Below are positions 32,485-40,530 of a stretch of 64,000 nucleotides of DNA, piece by piece; position 1 is the first letter of the stretch; each line of letters begins with the position of its first letter. The DNA is from an uncultured Lachnospiraceae bacterium. GTDB taxonomy: Bacteria > Bacillota > Clostridia > Lachnospirales > Lachnospiraceae. The notes under the pieces were generated by a model that was not told where the DNA came from, searched no databases, and saw only the letters and a list, made by a program, of their open reading frames with translations. The stretch covers positions 124,001 to 188,000 of the forward strand of contig CATLHM010000003.1 of assembly GCA_949949005.1 (NCBI GenBank), read 5' to 3'. The position numbers were made by a program, and so were the translations under genes.

Positions 32485-33681
32485 ATGGCAAATTTCCGAT
32501 ATGTTGCTAAGAGCATGGACGGAAAAATTCACAGAGGTTCCACAGAGGCGGCGGGAGAGGCGGCCCTGCAACAAATATTGAAGGAGCAGGGGCTGTTTTT
32601 GGTCAGCGCCAGGGACAGCGCCCAGACTAAAAAGCGGCGGATGCTCTCCGCCAGGCAGTTGTCTGACTTTTGCAAATCCCTTTCCACTCTCCTGGCCTCC
32701 GGCGTCAGCATTGTGCGGGCCCTGGAGATCATTGCGGATGAAGAGGGGATTTCACCCGTGACCAAGTCTCTTTATCTGGATATTCTCTCGGATTTGCGCA
32801 AGGGTCTTGCCCTGTCCGAGGCCATGGAGCTTAAGAAGTGCTTTCCTCAGTTGATGATCGGGATGATCCGGTCGGGGGAGGGGAGCGGCAATATTGATTC
32901 CGTGATGAACCGGCTGGCCCTTCACTATGACCGTGAGAGCCGCCTGAAAAGACAGGTGCAGTCCACCATGACCTATCCGGCGGTTTTGCTGGTGATGTGC
33001 GTGGTGGTGGTGATCGTGATCGTCACTTTTATCCTGCCTCAGTTTGAGGAGCTTTTTTCTCAGATGGAGACCTTGCCTGCGGTTACGGAAATTTTGATGT
33101 CGGCTTCGGACTTCCTGGTGAATCAGTGGTATGTGGCGCTTCTGGTGTTGTTTATTCTGGCAATTATCCTGAGAGTGGTAGGCAGGATCGACAAGGTGCG
33201 TTATGGCATCGACTATCTTAAGGTGCATATGCCTGTAATCGGGAAGCTGAACAAGGTGATTTACACGGCCCGTTTTTCCAGGACTTTAAGCAGTCTTTAT
33301 TCCAGCGGTATGCCCATTGCGTTGGCCTTGCAGACGGCCGGGGAGACGGTGGGAAATTTGTATGTGGAGCGGCAGTTTGACAAGGTGATTGCCATGGTGC
33401 GCAGCGGGATTCCCCTTTCCCAGTCTTTGAAGGAGGTGGACGGGTTTTTGCGCAAGCTTTCCAGCACCATTATGGTGGGGGAGGAGAGCGGACGGCTGGA
33501 TGTGATGCTGGACTCCATTGCCATGACCATGGAAGAAGAGGCGGAGGAGGCCACCAAGCGGCTGGTGACGCTGTTAGAGCCGGTGCTGATCTGTGTGATG
33601 GCGCTGCTGGTAGGATTTATTATTATCGCGGTAATGCTTCCCATCTATGAGTCCTACGGGGCCATCGAGGGAGCGGCGTAA
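32485..33681 (+). CDS. pilC: Type IV pilus platform protein PilC (GspF family)
   Basis: A 398-residue inner-membrane platform protein with two repeated GspF domains (about residues 65-190 and 265-390) and three membrane segments, including PAVLLVMCVVVVIVIVTFIL and CVMALLVGFIIIAVMLPIY. It anchors the assembly and retraction ATPases under the pilus. ATG at 32485 follows GGAAAGGAG; an upstream frame extension to 32431 overlaps pilD and is unlikely. It lies between pilD and the PilM-like gene. Confidence 0.93.
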   Translation: MANFRYVAKSMDGKIHRGSTEAAGEAALQQILKEQGLFLVSARDSAQTKKRRMLSARQLSDFCKSLSTLLASGVSIVRALEIIADEEGISPVTKSLYLDILSDLRKGLALSEAMELKKCFPQLMIGMIRSGEGSGNIDSVMNRLALHYDRESRLKRQVQSTMTYPAVLLVMCVVVVIVIVTFILPQFEELFSQMETLPAVTEILMSASDFLVNQWYVALLVLFILAIILRVVGRIDKVRYGIDYLKVHMPVIGKLNKVIYTARFSRTLSSLYSSGMPIALALQTAGETVGNLYVERQFDKVIAMVRSGIPLSQSLKEVDGFLRKLSSTIMVGEESGRLDVMLDSIAMTMEEEAEEATKRLVTLLEPVLICVMALLVGFIIIAVMLPIYESYGAIEGAA

Positions 33682-33706
33682 ACCGTATTTGAGAAGGAGG
33701 AAAAAA

Positions 33707-35146
33707 ATGAGTCGGACGGTCATTGTGTTTCTGGAAGACTGTATCCTGGCAGCGGCAGGCAGAGAGGACAGGCACCCGAAATTTCAGAGGATGGAGCGGA
33801 TCAGGCTGCTGGGCCAGGGCGATCCTTTTGAGCGGTGGCAGCAAGCCCTTATGGGCCTTTCTGCGGAGTGGAAAACGGGACAGGTGCAGCTTGTGCTTCC
33901 CGTGAGCACGTGCTCTTCCAGGGTATTAAAGATCCCTTTTGCAAAAGGAAAGCAACTAACGGATATGGCCTCCAAGGAGGTGGCGGATAACTTCAGAAAT
34001 GAGGTGGCCGACTATTCGATCCTCCGCAGCGATAAAAAGGATGGGATCGAACTGTGTGCCGGAGGTGCGGACGCCGGGCAGCTTACCCGGTTCGAGGAAA
34101 TCTGCCGGGAAGCAGGCATTACGGTAGGCGGCATGACGGTTCCCATGGAGGGGTATCTGAGTATTCTGCGCCTGCTGGCAAGCTATTGGAATGGTACGGG
34201 GATCTATCTTTTCTTTGAGGAAAGCAGTATGGCAAGCATCCTCTGCCAGGATGGCCATTATCTGTACTCCGGCCGCAGCCGTCTGTTCAGCGAGCCCGGA
34301 ACCCTGGATTTCGGCACGGAGATTGTGCGAAGTATTTCCGGTATTTTGCAGTTCTATGCCTCCGCCCAGAAGGACGCGCCCATAACGGATGTGTATTATG
34401 CGGGCTGCCCGGAGGAGGATTTTGAGGTCAGCATGGATGGAATCGGCGCGCTGGGGCTGAAAGCCAGCCCTTTTACCCCGGATGAAAAGATTTCCATGCC
34501 CCCTGGTGAAAAGAGTGAGGACTGGATTCCCTGTATTGGCGCGATGATCAGCGAGGGGAAGAGGGTCAAGCATATTAACCTCTATCAGGAAAACAAGAAG
34601 CAGGCCCAGAAGGAGGAAAAAAATGTCGGCATGTGGCGCCATTTGATTCTGCCTCTGGTGGTGTTTCTCTTGTGCCTGATTCCCACCATTTTCGTGGCTG
34701 TGCTCAATTTCAGAGTGAGCCGTGGGATTTTGGAGAAACAGGAGTGGATCGCCTCTGCCCAGGTCAGGGAGCAGTATGAGCATGCCCTTGTGCTGGAAGC
34801 GCGGCTGGAAGGCATTAACAGCAGCATTGCAGCCGTGGAGTTTACCGGCCAGAATCTGGCAGGTTATCCCAGGATTACCGAGGACGTGCTGCGGGGAATT
34901 GAAAATGCAGGCGGCGCGGATATCACTTGTCAGATCACCGGTTATGACGCTTCCACAGGGGTTCTCACATTTGAAGCCAGCAGCCGACAGGTAATCGACG
35001 TTCCCTCTTATATTCTTAAGTTGCAGGAGAGCGGACTTTTTCACTTCGTGGATTATCTGGGATATGATTTTCAGGACGAATGGTACACCCTGATTCTTTC
35101 CTGTGCCATGGAAGGAAGGGACTTATCGGGAGGTGATGCACAGTGA
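33707..35146 (+). CDS. PilM-PilN fusion (pilus alignment complex)
   Basis: A 479-residue protein. The N-terminal 300 residues follow the actin-like ATPase fold of PilM, ending in a region ...KRVKHINLYQEN that corresponds to the short N-terminal INLLP-like peptide by which PilN normally binds PilM. Then comes a membrane segment (HLILPLVVFLLCLIPTIFVAVL) and a coiled coil plus ferredoxin-like domain typical of PilN. So two proteins that usually form a complex appear joined. ATG at 33707 follows AAGGAGG. The stop overlaps the pilO start (GTGA). The domain call is by pattern and order. Confidence 0.75.
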   Translation: MSRTVIVFLEDCILAAAGREDRHPKFQRMERIRLLGQGDPFERWQQALMGLSAEWKTGQVQLVLPVSTCSSRVLKIPFAKGKQLTDMASKEVADNFRNEVADYSILRSDKKDGIELCAGGADAGQLTRFEEICREAGITVGGMTVPMEGYLSILRLLASYWNGTGIYLFFEESSMASILCQDGHYLYSGRSRLFSEPGTLDFGTEIVRSISGILQFYASAQKDAPITDVYYAGCPEEDFEVSMDGIGALGLKASPFTPDEKISMPPGEKSEDWIPCIGAMISEGKRVKHINLYQENKKQAQKEEKNVGMWRHLILPLVVFLLCLIPTIFVAVLNFRVSRGILEKQEWIASAQVREQYEHALVLEARLEGINSSIAAVEFTGQNLAGYPRITEDVLRGIENAGGADITCQITGYDASTGVLTFEASSRQVIDVPSYILKLQESGLFHFVDYLGYDFQDEWYTLILSCAMEGRDLSGGDAQ

Positions 35147-35853
35147 AGCTGGAACTGACAGAACATGATATTGTTTTATTGAAATTGGCGGTCAGCGCGC
35201 TGATTGCTTTTCTGATGATCCGGTTTCTCCTTATGCCCGGAATCGGGAGCTTTCAGGAGAATACCATTCAGTATGGGACATTGGAGGAAAAGGCAGCCGA
35301 GATCGAGTCGGCTATTGAGAGTATTCCTATACTGGAACAGAGCATCGAGGCCAAGGAGGCGGCGCTTGTGGAGGCTTCCGCTGCTTATTACCCGCGGATG
35401 GAAAACCGTCAGGTGGACGAACTGCTCACGGGCATTGCCTTAAAGCATGGGCTCTTTCCGGTTTCCCTTAACATAGAAGGGGCGGCCCCTTCCCTGCCGG
35501 AGCCCTATCTTTACAGTTCGCCTGCGGAGCGCACAGGGGTTCTTTCGGAGTACTATATGCAGGTGGCAGCGGGACGGATGGTGCTGAGTGGGGACAACGG
35601 CAGCCTGTTTGCCTTTCTGGATGACGTGGCAGAGAACTATCCCGCAGTGCGGCTGCGCTATCTGCGAAGGGATGAGTGGATGTATTTTGATCAGGATTGG
35701 AATAGGGTGGAGCAGCCGGATTTGAGCTGTGAGCTTGAGGTATATATGTATGATCCCAACGCCTCCGGCATCAGGCCCACGAACCCGGAAGAGGAATCCT
35801 TGGGCGAGGAAGCAGGGGATCTGATGGACGAGTTGGAGGCGGAGACACCATAG
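35143..35853 (+). CDS. pilO: PilO-like pilus alignment protein
   Basis: A 236-residue bitopic membrane protein: an N-terminal membrane helix (LLKLAVSALIAFLMIRFLLM), a coiled coil (about 45-95) and a periplasm-type ferredoxin-like domain. This architecture and its position after the PilM-PilN gene identify it as PilO. GTG at 35143 overlaps the preceding stop. A 17-bp perfect tandem duplication starts at its stop codon. Confidence 0.75.
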   Translation: MKLELTEHDIVLLKLAVSALIAFLMIRFLLMPGIGSFQENTIQYGTLEEKAAEIESAIESIPILEQSIEAKEAALVEASAAYYPRMENRQVDELLTGIALKHGLFPVSLNIEGAAPSLPEPYLYSSPAERTGVLSEYYMQVAAGRMVLSGDNGSLFAFLDDVAENYPAVRLRYLRRDEWMYFDQDWNRVEQPDLSCELEVYMYDPNASGIRPTNPEEESLGEEAGDLMDELEAETP

Positions 35854-35885
35854 TTTCGGTTTAGAGAGAGTTTCGGTTTAGAGAG
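35852..35885 (+). repeat. Perfect 17-bp tandem duplication between pilO and pilB
   Basis: AGTTTCGGTTTAGAGAG occurs at 35852-35868 and again at 35869-35885 without a mismatch. It lengthens the pilO-pilB spacer and duplicates a GAGAG sequence just before the pilB ribosome site. Confidence 0.9.
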
Positions 35886-35897
35886 GGGAAAAAGCGC

Positions 35898-37574
35898 GTG
35901 AAGACGAATTTGAGGATAGGCGAAATACTGGAAGAGCGAGGATATGTCAACAAAGAGCAGATGGAACAGGCCCTGGCCTACCAGAAGGAACACCGGAATA
36001 TGCGCCTGGGGCAGATTCTGATCGAGCTGCAATTTGTGACAGAGCAGCAGGTTTTGGAGGCATTGGCCCGAAGACTGGAATTGGAGATCGTGGACGTCTT
36101 CAGTCAGCAGGTGGATCTGGAAGCCGTTGCCATGGTGAACAAGGAGCTTGCGGAGAAGAACCTGTTTCTCCCTCTTGGCGTCAAGAACCGCACCATGACC
36201 CTGGTGACCAATGATCCTCTGAACTACTTCGCCCTGGAGGAAGTTCGTCAGCAGACCGGATGTTATCTGCAAATTATGCTCAGCGAGGAAAAGCCCCTGC
36301 GGCAGGCCATCTCCTATTATTTTGCCGAGGTGGGTGCAAGGCGGGCGGCTACCCAGGCAAACGCGGGATTCGTGACGGAGGAAGAGGACGATCTGGATCT
36401 GATGGAGCTGGACAATGTGGAGGAAGAGGCTCCCATCATTCACCTGCTCAACAGCCTGGTGGAAAGGGCCATCAAGAGCAACGCCAGCGATATTCATATC
36501 GAGCCCTTCGAGGGAAATACCAAGGTTCGGATGAGGATTGACGGCGTGATCATGGAGTACGTGCTTTTGCAGAGGAATGTGCATCAGCCCCTGATCGCCA
36601 GGATTAAGATCATGGCCAATCTGGATATTGCGGAGAAGAGGATTCCCCAGGACGGCCATTTCCGGGTGCGGACGGAGAACGGCCATGTGAACATCCGTGT
36701 CTCCCTGATGCCCACTGTGTTCGGGGAAAAGGCTGTGCTTCGTCTTTTGAATGCATCCACACAGTTAGACTATGCCCAGCAGTTCGGCATGGACGACGAG
36801 AGCTACCGCCGCTTTTTGCCCCTGCTTAGCAGCACCAACGGCATTATCTATATTACCGGCCCCACAGGAAGCGGGAAGTCCACCACCCTGTACATGATAC
36901 TGGAATATCTCTCCAAAAGGATGGTGAATATTTCTACCATAGAAGACCCTGTGGAGAAAAATGTGAAGGGCATCAACCAGACCCAGGTGAACCCCATAGC
37001 GGGGCTGACCTTCGAGGCAGGCTTAAGAGCCCTGTTGCGTCAGGATCCGGATATCATCATGGTAGGGGAGACCCGTGACGGGGAGACCGCCGAGATTTCC
37101 GTGCGTGCGGCAATCACGGGCCATGTGGTGCTCAGCACCCTTCACACCAATGACGCGGCTTCCAGTATCGTGCGTCTGGAAGATATGGGGGTGGAGAATT
37201 ATCTTATCGCCAACTCTCTGGTGGGCCTGGTGGCACAGCGACTGATGCGCAAGGTGTGTACCAACTGCATCCAGGAGATGGAGGCCACGGAGTCAGAGCG
37301 AAAGCTCCTGGGGGAAGAGGTGAAGATCATCCGCAGAGGACGGGGATGCGCCCAGTGCAACAACACCGGTTACCGAGGCCGGATCGCCGTTCATGAGATC
37401 ATCGCCGTGGATTCCAAGCTTCGCCATATGATAAGCGACCACGCCTCCATGGATGAGATCGTGGATTATGCAAGGAAACACCAGGGGATGCGAACGCTGA
37501 AGGAAAGCGGGATAGAGCTTGTGCGCAAGGGAGTCAGCACGCCGGAGGAATTGCTTAAGATTGCGTATGAGTAG
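35898..37574 (+). CDS. pilB: Type IV pilus assembly ATPase PilB
   Basis: A 558-residue extension ATPase. Residues 1-65 are an MshEN domain (LRIGEILEERGYVNKEQMEQ and LGQILIELQFVTEQQV), a c-di-GMP binding fold in some homologs, followed by a second N-terminal domain. The motor shows GPTGSGKSTTLY (Walker A, about 321-332), TIEDPVEK, MVGETRDGETAE and HVVLSTLHTND. A four-cysteine zinc motif (CTNC at about 454, CAQC at about 484) is the PilB/GspE hallmark. GTG at 35898 follows AGAGGGG. It is the last gene of the pilus locus. Confidence 0.94.
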   Translation: MKTNLRIGEILEERGYVNKEQMEQALAYQKEHRNMRLGQILIELQFVTEQQVLEALARRLELEIVDVFSQQVDLEAVAMVNKELAEKNLFLPLGVKNRTMTLVTNDPLNYFALEEVRQQTGCYLQIMLSEEKPLRQAISYYFAEVGARRAATQANAGFVTEEEDDLDLMELDNVEEEAPIIHLLNSLVERAIKSNASDIHIEPFEGNTKVRMRIDGVIMEYVLLQRNVHQPLIARIKIMANLDIAEKRIPQDGHFRVRTENGHVNIRVSLMPTVFGEKAVLRLLNASTQLDYAQQFGMDDESYRRFLPLLSSTNGIIYITGPTGSGKSTTLYMILEYLSKRMVNISTIEDPVEKNVKGINQTQVNPIAGLTFEAGLRALLRQDPDIIMVGETRDGETAEISVRAAITGHVVLSTLHTNDAASSIVRLEDMGVENYLIANSLVGLVAQRLMRKVCTNCIQEMEATESERKLLGEEVKIIRRGRGCAQCNNTGYRGRIAVHEIIAVDSKLRHMISDHASMDEIVDYARKHQGMRTLKESGIELVRKGVSTPEELLKIAYE

Positions 37575-37610
37575 GAAGTGCGATATTCTCCATGAGAAGA
37601 AGAGAATTTA

Positions 37611-37637
37611 TGTCATGGGATGACAGTACACTTTTTT
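37611..37637 (+). terminator. Probable terminator after pilB
   Basis: TGTCAT (37611-37616), GGG, ATGACA (37620-37625), then after five bases a run of six T. The stem is short, so confidence is moderate. Confidence 0.45.
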
Positions 37638-37638
37638 C

Positions 37639-37667
37639 TTGTTTAAAGTGGTGCTATACTGTATAAT
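37639..37667 (+). promoter_or_regulatory. Promoter of the AAA-ATPase/PDDEXK gene
   Basis: TTGTTT (37639-37644), 17 bases, TATAAT (37662-37667), about 55 bases before the ATG at 37723. Confidence 0.55.
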
Positions 37668-37722
37668 ATTTATAAAATAGACGGAATTGCTATAATGGAT
37701 TTTGGGATCAGAGGGTGACAGT

Positions 37723-39510
37723 ATGGCACGCACGATAGGCATAGGAAAGCAGGATTTCGAGGATATAAAAACAAATAATACTTTTTATGTCGATAAAACG
37801 GATTTCATCAGGCAGTGGTGGGACCGCGGCGACGCGGTTACGCTGATCACGCGCCCGCGACGTTTTGGCAAGACGCTGAATATGAGTATGACAGAGAAGT
37901 TTTTTTCTGTCAAATATGGGGGGCGGGGCGATCTTTTTGAAGGGCTTTCTATCTGGAAAGAGGAAAGGTATCGCCGCCTGCAGGGAACCTATCCGGTCAT
38001 CAGCCTGTCTTTTGCCAATGTGAAAGTAACTGGCTACAGAGGAAGCAGGAAGACAATTAACCGGATTCTGGAGGATATTTACAACAAAAATATTTTTTTG
38101 CTGGATAGCGGCCTTTTGTCGGAAAATGAAAAGACTTACTTTCTAAGTGTGAACTGTGATATGGAGGATGAGACGGCGGCTTGGGCGCTTCACAGGATGT
38201 CGGATTTCCTTTTCCGGTATTATGGAAAAAGGGTGATTATCCTGCTGGACGAATATGATACGCCGATGCAGGAAGCGTACGTAAACGGATTCTGGAAGGA
38301 AATGGTTGCGTTTATCCGCAGCCTGTTCCATTTTACATTCAAGACCAATCCTTTTTTGGAGCGGGCTATCATGACGGGGATCACACGGGTCAGCAAGGAA
38401 TCTGTTTTTTCTGATCTGAATAATTTAAAGGTGGTGACAGCGACATCAGAAAAGTATGCGGATTGTTTTGGCTTTACGCAGGAAGAGGTGTTTGCTGCTC
38501 TGGATGAATTTGACCTGTCGGCTCAGAAAAACGTGGTAAAAGAGTGGTATGATGGTTTTTCCTTTGGGAAAATAACGGATATCTATAATCCATGGTCCAT
38601 CATCAGTTTTCTTGATGAGAAGAGGATTGGCATCTATTGGGCCAATACCAGCAGTAACGCCCTGGTGGGGAAGCTGATCCGGGAGGGAAGCCCGGAAATT
38701 AAAATGACCATGGAGGGGCTGCTGCGGGGCGAGACATTCAGAACAAGTATTGACGAGCAGATCGTTTTTGACCAGTTGGATCAGGGGGACGACGCGGTAT
38801 GGAGCCTTTTGCTGGCAAGCGGTTATCTTACGGTGGTACATTATGATTTTAATATTGCGCGCAGAAAGGCGGAATTTGATTTAAAGCTTACTAATCTGGA
38901 AGTCCAGGTGATGTTTGAGCATATGATCGGAAGATGGTTTGAAGGCTGCCGCAGGGTAAATAATGCGTTCCTTCAGGCATTGATGGACGGAGATGTAAAG
39001 GGAATGAACACCTATATGAATAAAGTCGCTCTACAGTCCTTCAGTTATTTTGACACGGGGAAAGCTCCGTCGGAGGAAGAGCCGGAGCGTTTTTATCATG
39101 GATTTGTGCTGGGGCTGATGGTGGAACTGTCCGACAGGTATGCGATCACCTCCAACCGTGAAAGCGGATTTGGGAGGTATGATATTATATGTCGTAAGGA
39201 GGGACCCATCGAAGATGGGAGGATTCCTTGCGACCTACGTGCGCATCAGCGCACTTCATCTGATATGTTGGAACCTAGGACGGAATCGGAAACAACTGCC
39301 GGAGCAGCGGAGCAGGATGCGTTTATTATAGAATTTAAGGTGCAGGACGAGGAAGAAAAAGAGTTGTCTGACACGGTTCGGGATGCGCTTCGGCAGATAG
39401 AAGAAATGAATTATCAGGCAAATCTTGTGGCAAAAGGGATTCCAGAGGAACGGATACGGAAATACGGGTTTGCTTTCTGTGGGAAAAAGGTGCTGATTGG
39501 CGTGGGATGA
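37723..39510 (+). CDS. AAA-ATPase-like protein with PD-(D/E)XK nuclease domain
   Basis: A 595-residue protein of a family widespread in gut Clostridia and Bacteroidetes. The N-terminal AAA-ATPase-like domain begins FEDIKTNNTFYVDKT and has the P-loop RPRRFGKTLNMSM; IILLDEYDTPMQ is Walker B. The C-terminal domain (about 440-595) has the nuclease signature: GRYD, then, after an insertion, IIEFKV (ExK). ATG at 37723 follows GAGGG at 8 bases. Between the catalytic Asp and ExK lies an 81-bp in-frame palindromic insertion (39186-39266), without which the protein would read GRYDMLEPRTE. The biological role of the family is unknown; a defence or mobile-element link has been suggested. A strong terminator follows. 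Confidence 0.85.
   Translation: MARTIGIGKQDFEDIKTNNTFYVDKTDFIRQWWDRGDAVTLITRPRRFGKTLNMSMTEKFFSVKYGGRGDLFEGLSIWKEERYRRLQGTYPVISLSFANVKVTGYRGSRKTINRILEDIYNKNIFLLDSGLLSENEKTYFLSVNCDMEDETAAWALHRMSDFLFRYYGKRVIILLDEYDTPMQEAYVNGFWKEMVAFIRSLFHFTFKTNPFLERAIMTGITRVSKESVFSDLNNLKVVTATSEKYADCFGFTQEEVFAALDEFDLSAQKNVVKEWYDGFSFGKITDIYNPWSIISFLDEKRIGIYWANTSSNALVGKLIREGSPEIKMTMEGLLRGETFRTSIDEQIVFDQLDQGDDAVWSLLLASGYLTVVHYDFNIARRKAEFDLKLTNLEVQVMFEHMIGRWFEGCRRVNNAFLQALMDGDVKGMNTYMNKVALQSFSYFDTGKAPSEEEPERFYHGFVLGLMVELSDRYAITSNRESGFGRYDIICRKEGPIEDGRIPCDLRAHQRTSSDMLEPRTESETTAGAAEQDAFIIEFKVQDEEEKELSDTVRDALRQIEEMNYQANLVAKGIPEERIRKYGFAFCGKKVLIGVG
39186..39266 (+). mobile_element. 81-bp palindromic insertion inside the nuclease coding sequence
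   Basis: TGATAT occurs at 39180-39185 and again at 39261-39266, exactly 81 bases (27 codons) apart. Between them are two hairpins: TCGTAAGGA/TCCTTGCGA (39192-39200 with 39225-39233, one wobble) enclosing CCCATC-gaa-GATGGG, and GTGCGC-atca-GCGCAC (39239-39254). Removing one period restores GRYD-MLEP. Size, dyads, terminal duplication and frame neutrality fit a small palindromic mobile element like those found inside Rickettsia genes. The element itself I do not recognise. Confidence 0.65.
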
Positions 39511-39544
39511 GCAGAAAACAGAATAATTTTTCATTGAAGTTAAG

Positions 39545-39585
39545 CGAAAGCATCAGCCGGAAATGGCTGATGCTTTCGTTGTTTT
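39545..39585 (+). terminator. Strong intrinsic terminator
   Basis: CGAAAGCATCAGCC (39545-39558), loop GGAAAT, GGCTGATGCTTTCG (39565-39578) form a 14-bp stem followed by TTGTTTT. It ends the AAA-ATPase gene and also lies just beyond the 3' end of the minus-strand cotJC, so it separates convergent units. Confidence 0.85.
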
Positions 39586-39597
39586 GGGAAAGTAATC

Positions 39598-39684
39598 CTA
39601 GCATTTACACCTGTCAAACTCCGGGTTAAACGCATAGAAGTTTTTGGAATCCAGCTTATCCTGGACGATGCGGAGGGCTTCGCC
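39598..39684 (-). pseudogene. cotJC: cotJC, piece 3 of 3 (C-terminal 28 codons and stop)
   Basis: Read on the minus strand from 39684 to the TAG at 39598-39600, this encodes GEALRIVQDKLDSKNFYAFN and then PEFDRCKC. That is the C-terminal end of CotJC / manganese-catalase proteins, continuing directly from the HFQRF that ends the middle piece at 43724. It was separated from the rest of the gene by element 1. No start codon or ribosome site of its own is present. The identification rests on the exact frame and sequence fit across the gap. Confidence 0.9.
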
Positions 39685-39690
39685 GAAATT
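39676..39690 (+). other. Left attachment site of element 1 (inferred)
   Basis: TTC-g-CC-g-AA at 39679-39687 aligns with TTC-t-CC-a-AA at 43718-43726. The shared CC (39683-39684 and 43722-43723) is the simplest two-base crossover for a large serine recombinase. Any crossover within the shared bases restores Phe-Gly-Glu-Ala in cotJC. Confidence 0.65.
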
Positions 39691-39760
39691 AGCAATTTAA
39701 GTAAGTGGGCGGAAAGGCAGTGTTTATCAGGGCAATATTTATTTGTGAGGAGGTGTTTTT

Positions 39761-39940
39761 GTGGCAGCATCAAGTATTTTTGCTAATGTAAGGATCACAG
39801 ATCCACGAGCGGCGGAAACTTTTGCAGAAGCATTGGATGCATCCGCTAAGGAGGCTGAAAGAATGCCATCTGCACCTGTGATTCCGCTTGTAACTAATAT
39901 AGATGAGATACGGAAATTTATGACAGGTGAGGATATGTAA
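39761..39940 (+). CDS. Small conserved-looking protein (59 aa), antitoxin-like
   Basis: GTG at 39761 sits 7 bases after GAGGAGG (39747-39753), an excellent ribosome site, and the frame runs to TAA at 39938. The product is acidic and helical, beginning MAASSIFANVRITDPRAAET and ending in IDEIRKFMTGEDM. The size, acidity and position ahead of two further small genes suggest an antitoxin or small regulator, but I cannot place it in a named family. Confidence 0.6.
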   Translation: MAASSIFANVRITDPRAAETFAEALDASAKEAERMPSAPVIPLVTNIDEIRKFMTGEDM

Positions 39941-40001
39941 AATGATTGTATTTTAAAATGCTGCATACTGTAATCAAGATAAGGAAAAGGCAAGTAATAC
40001 G

Positions 40002-40271
40002 ATGGATTGGAGGAAGAAGCAGAATATGGGGGTAATAAATATTGTCAGAAGTAAATATTCTGATTATTGCATACCGGAATATATTGAAGAGGATATTGAT
40101 AAATATGTTTCACTGCGAAGCGAATATCAGGATAATTCGGTGCCAGAAAGGCTGTTGCTGTTGAAAATACGGTTTGATGATGCATATACATCTATCAAAC
40201 ATGGAGTGATCAATGGATTCTATCCGGATTGTGAGATGCAGCGTTTATGGGCTGAACTGAGGGAGTATTGA
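40002..40271 (+). CDS. Hypothetical protein (89 aa) in small three-gene cluster
   Basis: ATG at 40002 lies behind AAGGAAAAGG; a second ATG at 40026 is possible. The product is a charged helical protein containing VRSKYSDYCIPEYIEEDIDK and KHGVINGFYPDCEM. No domain recognised. It sits 61 bases after the 59-residue gene, with its stop one base before the next ATG, so the three appear co-transcribed. Confidence 0.5.
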   Translation: MDWRKKQNMGVINIVRSKYSDYCIPEYIEEDIDKYVSLRSEYQDNSVPERLLLLKIRFDDAYTSIKHGVINGFYPDCEMQRLWAELREY

Positions 40272-40272
40272 G

Positions 40273-40530
40273 ATGGAAGATTTTAGTATTGTGGATGGTA
40301 GAAGAATTTGTTTTTCGCAGTATATTTTGTCTATGAAAAATCCGGCTCTTAACGAAGCAGTGAAAAGAATATTTCCAAGGATAGATAGGAAGGCAATTGA
40401 GAAAATAATAGAGGCAGTAGATTGTATTTCGGAAAAAAGAAAAGGTTTTTATAAAGATCTGATAAGGATAACTCTCGAACAGACGCTTAAACCTGCGTTT
40501 AACGCGGTAAGCTCTGGCAAAAATATATGA
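40273..40530 (+). CDS. Small protein (85 aa), resembling the C-terminal end of HipA-like kinases
   Basis: ATG at 40273 follows GAGGGAG. The second half (RIFPRIDRKAIEKIIEAVD, then ISEKRKGFYKDL and TLKPAF) resembles the C-terminal helices of HipA-family kinases (pattern ...ISxxRKxFYxxxLxxR...LKPA). The kinase lobes with the ATP site are absent, so if related it is a detached remnant with no kinase activity. The likeness is weak and could be chance; the protein may be an independent small regulator. Confidence 0.5.
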   Translation: MEDFSIVDGRRICFSQYILSMKNPALNEAVKRIFPRIDRKAIEKIIEAVDCISEKRKGFYKDLIRITLEQTLKPAFNAVSSGKNI

